From Actinomycetota bacterium (GTDB lineage: Bacteria; Actinomycetota; UBA4738; HRBIN12): 64,000 nucleotides of DNA. This document shows, piece after piece, positions 58,954 to 64,000 of this stretch; position 1 is the first letter of the stretch, and every line of letters starts with the position of its first letter. Both the position numbers and the translations under genes were made by a program. Location of the stretch: contig DASQWI010000001.1 of assembly GCA_035640355.1 (NCBI GenBank), forward strand, positions 1 through 64,000, written 5' to 3'. The notes under the pieces were generated by a model. It made no database searches, was not told where the DNA came from, and worked only from the letters and a program-made list of their open reading frames with translations.

Positions 58954-59964
58954 ATGCGCGTCGGGCTGACGCTCCCGCAGTACGACTACTCGTTCGGTGA
59001 CGGCTCGGGACCGATCTCGTTCTCTCGAGTGGCCCAGGTGGCCATCGATGCCGAACGGCTGGGGTTCGACTCCGTGTGGGTGTCCGATCACTTCTTCGCC
59101 ACACTCGAGCGGTTCGGCGGAGACGACACGCGGTACGGCGCGCTCGAGCCGCTGACGACGCTTGCCGGACTGGCGTCTCTCACCAAGCGGGTGCGGCTCG
59201 GAACGCTCGTCCTGTCGGCGCCGTTTCGGCACCCGGCGATCCTGGCGAAGTCGGCGACGGCGATCGATCGGTCGTCGGGTGGGCGGTTGGATCTCGGCCT
59301 CGGAGCGGGATGGTTCGAGGACGAGTACGCCGGGTTCGGGTACGAGTTCGGCTCGGTGGGGGAGCGATTCTCGTTGCTCGAGGAGACGCTCGGATACCTC
59401 GGGGCGTTGCTCGATGGCGAGCCCGCGTCGTTCGAGAGCGAACGGTTCCGGTTGCGGGATGCGTTCAACCATCCGCGGCCGTTGCAGGAACCGCGACCGC
59501 CGCTGCTCGTCGGAGGCAAGGGTGGTCCGCGTCTGCTGTCGATCGCGGCGCGGTTCGCGGACGGATGGAACGCGGTGTGGCGATGGACGCCCGAGGGATA
59601 TCGCGAACGCGCGGAAGCCGCGAAGCAAGCGCTCGGACGTGCGGGCCGTGACCCGAGCAGCTTTCGTCTGTCCCTCGGGCTGTTCACGATCGTCGGCGAA
59701 GACGAGGACGACGTTCGACGACGGTACGAGCTGATCGGAGAACGATTGCCGAAGGGCGTCGGCGGGGGGCTTTCGCTCGAGACGCTGCGCGCCGAGTGTC
59801 TGGCGGGAACGCCCGACGAGGTCGTCGAACGCATGACGCGGTTCGCGGAGCTCGGGGTGAGCGAGCTGATCGTGTGTCCGGCACCGCTCTGGTTCGCGAT
59901 GCCGGACGCGTCGATGGTCGAACTGTTCGCCGAGGCCGTCGTCCCGCAGCTACGCGAGCTGTAG
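58954..59964 (+). CDS. LLM-class F420-dependent oxidoreductase
   Basis: A 336-residue luciferase-superfamily TIM barrel. The N-terminal VGLTLPQYDYSFGDGS, FDSVWVSDHFFATLERFG, LTTLAGLASLTKRVRLGTLV and FDLGLGAGWFEDEYAGFG-like GRLDLGLGAGW are classical for F420-linked reductases. The pocket residues after GGKGGPRLLSIAARFADGWN also fit. It could use F420 with a substrate such as a ketone or nitro compound. A HARE-HTH gene starts three bases after its stop. Confidence 0.86.
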   Translation: MRVGLTLPQYDYSFGDGSGPISFSRVAQVAIDAERLGFDSVWVSDHFFATLERFGGDDTRYGALEPLTTLAGLASLTKRVRLGTLVLSAPFRHPAILAKSATAIDRSSGGRLDLGLGAGWFEDEYAGFGYEFGSVGERFSLLEETLGYLGALLDGEPASFESERFRLRDAFNHPRPLQEPRPPLLVGGKGGPRLLSIAARFADGWNAVWRWTPEGYRERAEAAKQALGRAGRDPSSFRLSLGLFTIVGEDEDDVRRRYELIGERLPKGVGGGLSLETLRAECLAGTPDEVVERMTRFAELGVSELIVCPAPLWFAMPDASMVELFAEAVVPQLREL

Positions 59965-59967
59965 GCC

Positions 59968-60180
59968 GTGGACGTTCTCGAGGCGGCGATCGCGGTCTTG
60001 CGTGAGGAGGGCGAACCGCTGCACTGGACGAAGATCCAGGATCTCGCCCTGAGGCATGGCTACATCGATCCCTTTGCGACACCGGATGTTCGGAAGCGGC
60101 TCCTCGTAGCTCTCGCCGACGGTGTCCGCGCCGGCGCGATCGAGAAGACCTCGAGGGGCGTCTATCGGCTTCGCAGCTAG
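59968..60180 (+). CDS. HARE-HTH small protein
   Basis: A 70-residue winged-helix protein: [51 protein letters not shown] and RGVYRL. The P-L-H-W and terminal RGVYRL match the HARE-HTH (ASXL-type) fold seen in RNA polymerase delta and in restriction-modification or chromatin proteins. GTG 59968 starts three bases after the LLM stop. The stop TAG is shared with the stop of the convergent glpX gene. It may be a DNA- or nucleic-acid-binding regulator; the partner is unknown. Confidence 0.72.
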   Translation: MDVLEAAIAVLREEGEPLHWTKIQDLALRHGYIDPFATPDVRKRLLVALADGVRAGAIEKTSRGVYRLRS

Positions 60181-61166
60181 CGGCGGTATTCGCGGCCCGT
60201 GAAGATCTCGAGCTTTTCGAAGCTGTGCTGCGCGTCGACGTAGCGGACCGTTCCGGACCTCGAGCGCATCACCATCGAGTACGTGTGCACCCCGTCTTCG
60301 TCGTACGTCACCCCGCGTAACAGGGAGCCGTCAGTGATCCCGGTGGCGGCGAAGAACACGTCGTTGCCCTTCACCAGGTCGTCCGTCGTGAGCACTCGCT
60401 CGACGTCGAACCCGCCGTCGAGCAGCCGCTGCTTCTCCTCGTCGTTCCGTGGGAACAGTCGCCCCTGGATCCCACCGCCGAGGCACTTGAGCGCGGCAGC
60501 GGCCACGACACCTTCCGGAGTTCCACCGATCCCCATGAGCATGTCGATGCCGGTGTTGGGCCGAGCCGCGGCGATCGCCGGCGCGACGTCGCCGTCGGTG
60601 ATCAGGAACACGCGTGCGCCGGCCTCGCGAACGCGGGAGATCATCTCCTCATGCCGGTCGCGGTCGAGGATGACGACCGTGATCTCCTCCGGTCGGACGC
60701 CCTTCGCCTTCGCCACGAGGCGCACGTTCTCCTCGGGCGGCGCAGTGATGTCGAGTCCGTCGGCCGCGTCGGGTCCGGCCGCGACCTTCTCCATGTAGAC
60801 GGCGGCCCCGGGGAAGAACATCGAGCCGCGTGCGGCGAGTGCGATCACCGAGAGCGCGTTCGGCTGGCCTACCGCCGTGAGCCGCGTTCCGTCGATCGGG
60901 TCGACCGCGACGTCGCACTCGGGACCTTCTCCGGTCCCAACGGCCTCGCCGTTGTAGAGCATCGGGGCCTCGTCCTTCTCGCCCTCGCCGATGACGACGA
61001 CGCCGTCCATCGAAACGGTGTCGATCATCGCCCGCATCGCATCGACCGCTGCCTGGTCGGCCGCAGTCTTGTCGCCGCGTCCGACCCACCGCCCGGCCGC
61101 CAGCGACGCCGCCTCGGTGACCCGGACGAGCTCCATGGCCAGGTTGCGATCGGGGCGCTCGGTCAT
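60177..61166 (-). CDS. glpX: Fructose-1,6-bisphosphatase, class II
   Basis: A 329-residue phosphatase of gluconeogenesis, hydrolysing fructose 1,6-bisphosphate to fructose 6-phosphate. The GlpX signatures are visible: [31 protein letters not shown] (residues 61-74), [27 protein letters not shown] and [20 protein letters not shown]. Start ATG 61166, preceded by CGGAGG. Single gene; its stop overlaps that of the HARE-HTH gene. In mycobacteria the same class is the main fructose bisphosphatase. Confidence 0.95.
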   Translation of the reverse strand: MTERPDRNLAMELVRVTEAASLAAGRWVGRGDKTAADQAAVDAMRAMIDTVSMDGVVVIGEGEKDEAPMLYNGEAVGTGEGPECDVAVDPIDGTRLTAVGQPNALSVIALAARGSMFFPGAAVYMEKVAAGPDAADGLDITAPPEENVRLVAKAKGVRPEEITVVILDRDRHEEMISRVREAGARVFLITDGDVAPAIAAARPNTGIDMLMGIGGTPEGVVAAAALKCLGGGIQGRLFPRNDEEKQRLLDGGFDVERVLTTDDLVKGNDVFFAATGITDGSLLRGVTYDEDGVHTYSMVMRSRSGTVRYVDAQHSFEKLEIFTGREYRR

Positions 61167-61207
61167 CGTTACGAACCTCCGTTGCGTTCCGCGGCTCCGA
61201 GGCAATC

Positions 61208-62230
61208 CTATGAAGAGAGCGATTCGTCGCGCTTCGAGCTGGGAGGCACCAGCCCTTGCGCCGCGTACCACGAGAGCGTCCGGTCGAGCGTCTCCAGGAG
61301 CGGCGTGTACCGCAGGCCGAGCTCATGTTCGGCCTTGAGGCCGTCGTAGCGGTGACCCTGCAGGACCGCTCGAACCGCCTCGCCGCAGAACGGCATGTCG
61401 CGACGGAGAACCCAGCCGGCCGCGTCCATCGCGGCGGCCACCGCTCTTGCTGCGAAGGGCGGTATCCACCGAACTCGGCGGGGCAATCCCCAAAGCCTGT
61501 CGACGAGCGCGACCGCCTCGCGAGTGCCGATCGTCGCCCCGTTCAGGATGTAGCGCTCGCCCGGTTCGCCGTTCGACTCCGCAAGGACGTGCCCTCGCGC
61601 GCAGTCCGCAACGTCGACGATCGAGACGACACTGTCGATGAGCAGGGGGAGCTTGCCACCCGCGACGTTGATGATCAGTCGTGCCGATCCGGTGCTCCGG
61701 CCGGGTCCTTGGACCGACGACGGGTTCACGCAGACCACCTCGACGCCGGTCTCTTCGCCGAGCCGAAAGACGGCGCGTTCGGCAAGGTGCTTCGATCGTT
61801 CGTAGGTGGAGAGGTACCACCCGCGGTGCGGCGTGCTCTCACGTCCGATCGCGCCGGCGGGCTCGCCGATGGCGGCGGCCGACGACGTGTGCACCACTCG
61901 CTTCACGCCCTCTGTGGCTGCGGCTCGGATGACGTTCGCCGAACCGTTCACGTTCGTGTCGAGCAGGTGGCGGGGATTGCGCACGCACGTGGCGTTGACC
62001 CCTGCGACGTGGAACACGGTCGTGCACCCCGCGGCCGCCGAGCGGAGTGAGTTCCCGTCGAGCACGTCGCCGCGGACCGGCGTTGCCCCGAGCTCGCTCA
62101 CGTCCCTTGCCGCGGCATCGCTTCGGGCGAGCGCCCGAACAGTTCGACCGTCGGCGATGAGGCGTTCGATGACGCCGCGTCCGACGAAACCGCTTCCGCC
62201 CGTGATGAGGACCGGATCCGACGGAGCCAC
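61208..62230 (-). CDS. NAD-dependent epimerase/dehydratase (extended SDR)
   Basis: A 340-residue extended short-chain dehydrogenase. The nucleotide loop is [15 protein letters not shown] (GxxGxxG). The catalytic YxxxK lies in [23 protein letters not shown] contains the catalytic Ser, and [15 protein letters not shown] follows. It resembles dihydroflavonol reductase-like or hopanoid-associated sugar epimerases. The start GTG shares its G with the stop of pgsA (TAGTG at 62228-62232). Substrate unknown. Confidence 0.85.
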   Translation of the reverse strand: MAPSDPVLITGGSGFVGRGVIERLIADGRTVRALARSDAAARDVSELGATPVRGDVLDGNSLRSAAAGCTTVFHVAGVNATCVRNPRHLLDTNVNGSANVIRAAATEGVKRVVHTSSAAAIGEPAGAIGRESTPHRGWYLSTYERSKHLAERAVFRLGEETGVEVVCVNPSSVQGPGRSTGSARLIINVAGGKLPLLIDSVVSIVDVADCARGHVLAESNGEPGERYILNGATIGTREAVALVDRLWGLPRRVRWIPPFAARAVAAAMDAAGWVLRRDMPFCGEAVRAVLQGHRYDGLKAEHELGLRYTPLLETLDRTLSWYAAQGLVPPSSKRDESLSS

Positions 62231-62829
62231 TACCGGTCGAGCGTGAGCGCCGCGCGGAACCGCACGAGGTACTCGATCGCGGAGACGACCGTGATCGCGG
62301 CGGCCGCGATCATCACGTACTCGTCGAGGAACAGCGGGCCGGCGCGCTCGGGGAGCCGAACGATGGCCAGGAAAATGGCGAGGAACTGAACGTTCGTCTT
62401 CGCCTTGCCCCAGATCGACGGCCGAACGAGATCGCCGCCGGCCGCGACCGCGCCGCGTAGTCCCATGATGAGGAGCTCGCGCCCGACGATGATCAGCGCG
62501 AGCCAGGGGGAGGCGCGATCGATCGCAACGAGGGCGAGCAACGCGCCGGACACGAGGAGCTTGTCCGCGGTCGTGTCGAGGAAGCTCCCGAGCGTCGATG
62601 CCTTCGCCCATCGTCGCGCGAGGAACCCGTCCACGAAGTCCGTGATCGCCGCGATCGCGAACAGCGCGGCGGCGACGGCGAACGCGTACTTCGTGTCCGG
62701 CCCGGCAAGGACGAGCGCCATAACCACCGGGACGAGGACGATCCGCAGCCACGTAACGGCCGTGAGGAACACGGCGGCGCGTGTGTCGGCTGCGGTGCTC
62801 AGGCGATGAACCTCACTCGTCCGGGTCAC
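62230..62829 (-). CDS. pgsA: CDP-diacylglycerol-glycerol-3-phosphate 3-phosphatidyltransferase
   Basis: A 199-residue CDP-alcohol phosphatidyltransferase with five or six membrane helices. The motif DGx2ARx8Gx3Dx3D is complete: D67 G68, A71 R72, G81, D85, D89. It should make phosphatidylglycerophosphate from CDP-diacylglycerol and glycerol-3-phosphate; phosphatidylinositol-phosphate synthase is a less likely alternative. GTG 62829 lies five bases after TACGAT. The downstream epimerase is coupled to its stop. Confidence 0.87.
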   Translation of the reverse strand: MTRTSEVHRLSTAADTRAAVFLTAVTWLRIVLVPVVMALVLAGPDTKYAFAVAAALFAIAAITDFVDGFLARRWAKASTLGSFLDTTADKLLVSGALLALVAIDRASPWLALIIVGRELLIMGLRGAVAAGGDLVRPSIWGKAKTNVQFLAIFLAIVRLPERAGPLFLDEYVMIAAAAITVVSAIEYLVRFRAALTLDR

Positions 62830-62834
62830 GCGGC

Positions 62835-62840
62835 ATCGTA
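62835..62840 (-). promoter_or_regulatory. -10 box TACGAT upstream of pgsA
   Basis: Minus-strand TACGAT, five bases before GTG 62829, consistent with a leaderless message. Confidence 0.45.
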
Positions 62841-62873
62841 GCCTCGTTCACGCACGACGATCGTCGATGCAGT

Positions 62874-64000
62874 TCAGATGTGGGCGCGCGTGCGCAGGAG
62901 CTCACGAACCTCGGTAGCGGACGAGAGCGAAAGCGCCTCTACGGCGAGAGCGCCGGCGGCGTCGAGATCCGTCTCGCGGACGGCGTGCTTCACGTGAGGG
63001 ATCGCCGGCGCGCTCATTGACAGCTCGCGGACGCCGAGGCCGATTAGGAGGGGCGTCGCGAGTGGGTCGCCGGCCAGCTCGCCGCACACACCCGCCCAGA
63101 TGCCCCCGGCGGCCGCCGCCTGGGCGGTCCGGCGGATCAGCTCGAGGACCGCCGGATGGAGCGCGTCCGCGAGCGACGCCACCCGTTCGTTCCCTCGATC
63201 GGCCGCCAGCACGTATTGCGACAGGTCGTTCGTGCCGAGCGAGAAGAAGTCGACCGCCGGAGCGAGTCGATCGGCGGCGAGGGCGGCCGAGGGGACCTCG
63301 ATCATGGCGCCGACCTCGAGCCGTTCGGCAACGCGAGCGCCGGAGACCACGACGGCGTTCTGGGCGCGGTCGATGGCACCGCGGGCGGCGCGAAGTTCCT
63401 CCAGCGTCGCCACCATCGGGAACATCACGCGAACGGGGTGATCCGCGGCGACCCGGACGAGTGCGCGCAACTGGACGTCGAGCACGTCCGGTCGCATGAG
63501 GCCGAGCCGCAGTCCGCGAACCCCCAGGAAGGGGTTCGGTTCGTCGGGTTCGGCCAGGTAGGGCAGTGGCTTGTCCGCGCCCGCGTCGAGCGTTCGCACG
63601 AGCATCGGTCGGCCGTCGAGGGCGACGGCGGCCGCGCGGTAGGCGGCCTCCTGCTCGGCCTCGGTGGGTGCGTCGTCTCGGTCGAGGAACAGGAACTCGG
63701 TGCGGAACAGACCGACGCCGTCCGCTCCGGCGTCGAGCGCTTGCGCGACGTCGTCGAGCGAACCGACGTTCGCGGCGACCTCGATGACGACGCCATCGCG
63801 GGTGATCGCCTGTTCGGCCGCTCGCTTGCGAGCGGCGCGATCCGTGTCGGCACGAGCGCGACGCCGCGCTTCGAACGCTTCGACCGTATCGGCATCCGGA
63901 TCCGGAACGACGATCCCCGCCTCGCCGTCGAGCGCGACGTTCGTGCCCTCGGCGACGTCGAGAACGTCGGCGCCGAGACCGACGACCGCGGGAATGCCGA
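62874..64000 (-). CDS. ptsI: PTS enzyme I (phosphoenolpyruvate-protein phosphotransferase), C-terminal part
   Basis: The frame runs off the right edge; about 375 C-terminal residues are seen. It begins with GIPAVVGLGAD, the end of the swivelling phosphohistidine domain. The PEP-binding TIM barrel follows: LFRTEFLFLDRDD, RTLDAGADKPLPYL, LGVRGLRLGL, VRVMFPMVAT, SLGTNDLSQYVLAADRGN and VCGELAGDP with the catalytic cysteine. The phospho-accepting histidine itself lies just outside the window. It would transfer phosphate from PEP to HPr in sugar uptake. The end is 44 bases upstream of pgsA. Confidence 0.9.
   Translation of the reverse strand, partial: GIPAVVGLGADVLDVAEGTNVALDGEAGIVVPDPDADTVEAFEARRRARADTDRAARKRAAEQAITRDGVVIEVAANVGSLDDVAQALDAGADGVGLFRTEFLFLDRDDAPTEAEQEAAYRAAAVALDGRPMLVRTLDAGADKPLPYLAEPDEPNPFLGVRGLRLGLMRPDVLDVQLRALVRVAADHPVRVMFPMVATLEELRAARGAIDRAQNAVVVSGARVAERLEVGAMIEVPSAALAADRLAPAVDFFSLGTNDLSQYVLAADRGNERVASLADALHPAVLELIRRTAQAAAAGGIWAGVCGELAGDPLATPLLIGLGVRELSMSAPAIPHVKHAVRETDLDAAGALAVEALSLSSATEVRELLRTRAHI

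Noticed and set aside
1-64000. tRNA, rRNA, CRISPR arrays, insertion sequences, prophage
   Set aside because: No transposase, integrase, att-like repeats, spacer-repeat pattern or tRNA cloverleaf was recognisable; the DUF222/HNH gene is the only mobile-type candidate.

Overview
The window is very GC-rich (by eye about two thirds G+C) and almost completely coding, with 67 protein-coding loci and no rRNA, tRNA, CRISPR array or insertion sequence that I can see. The gene content points to an actinobacterium (Actinomycetota), probably an uncultured, non-model lineage. The signs are two F420-dependent LLM-family oxidoreductases and an FrhB-type protein, a DUF222/HNH endonuclease, class II (GlpX) fructose bisphosphatase, ECF sigma/anti-sigma pairs, many GTG starts, and many start codons lying 5-10 bases after a TANNNT -10 box, which is the actinobacterial leaderless promoter layout. 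The exact class cannot be fixed from this sequence.

Layout. 1-1600: MgtE-like transporter fragment, AlkA-like glycosylase and a HesB-like small protein. 1635-9729: a cyanophycin locus. A plus-strand operon (cyanophycinase, cyanophycin synthetase, membrane protein) meets a minus-strand operon (MFS transporter, a stand-alone CphA-like Mur ligase without the ATP-grasp domain, thiol redoxin) at a hairpin. 9772-12930: a 1052-residue cyclase/AAA regulator. 12977-17879: a GABA/aldehyde block (aminotransferase, stress-like protein, two aldehyde dehydrogenases). 17928-23509: F420/ferredoxin redox genes, cupredoxin lipoprotein, ErpA, Nudix hydrolase, CoA-binding protein and small conserved genes. 23502-26040: transsulfuration (MetB-like enzyme and CBS). 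26239-28364: convergent response regulators with GGDEF and EAL output domains.

28494-35118: histidine utilisation (hutU, hutH, hutI) interrupted by DUF983, Mth938-like and L,D-transpeptidase genes. 35222-36411: a frameshifted DUF222/HNH gene. 36565-41535: MFS, SRPBCC, NCS1 permease, cupin, leucyl aminopeptidase. 41549-45534: methyltransferase and a tightly overlapped four-gene operon with a CPBP-type membrane protease. 45620-50212: PAP2 phosphatase, VOC protein, Lgt, Mrp/ApbC with a divergent HTH regulator, and a membrane-anchored cupredoxin. 50278-56389: two ECF sigma/anti-sigma pairs flanking an NfeD protease and SPFH/slipin pair, then a secreted or anchored hypothetical. 56504-64000: esterase, NDP-sugar nucleotidyltransferase, LLM oxidoreductase with a HARE-HTH protein, GlpX, NAD-dependent epimerase, PgsA and a PTS enzyme I fragment.

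Genes are tightly coupled. Same-strand neighbours commonly overlap at ATGA or GTGA, and convergent neighbours often overlap at their stop codons. The most unusual items are the ATP-grasp-less CphA relative next to cphBA, a chain of GTGA-overlapping mini-cistrons (built on a tandem duplication) linking cphB to cphA, two further leaderless mini-cistrons coupled to downstream genes, and the prevalence of leaderless promoters.
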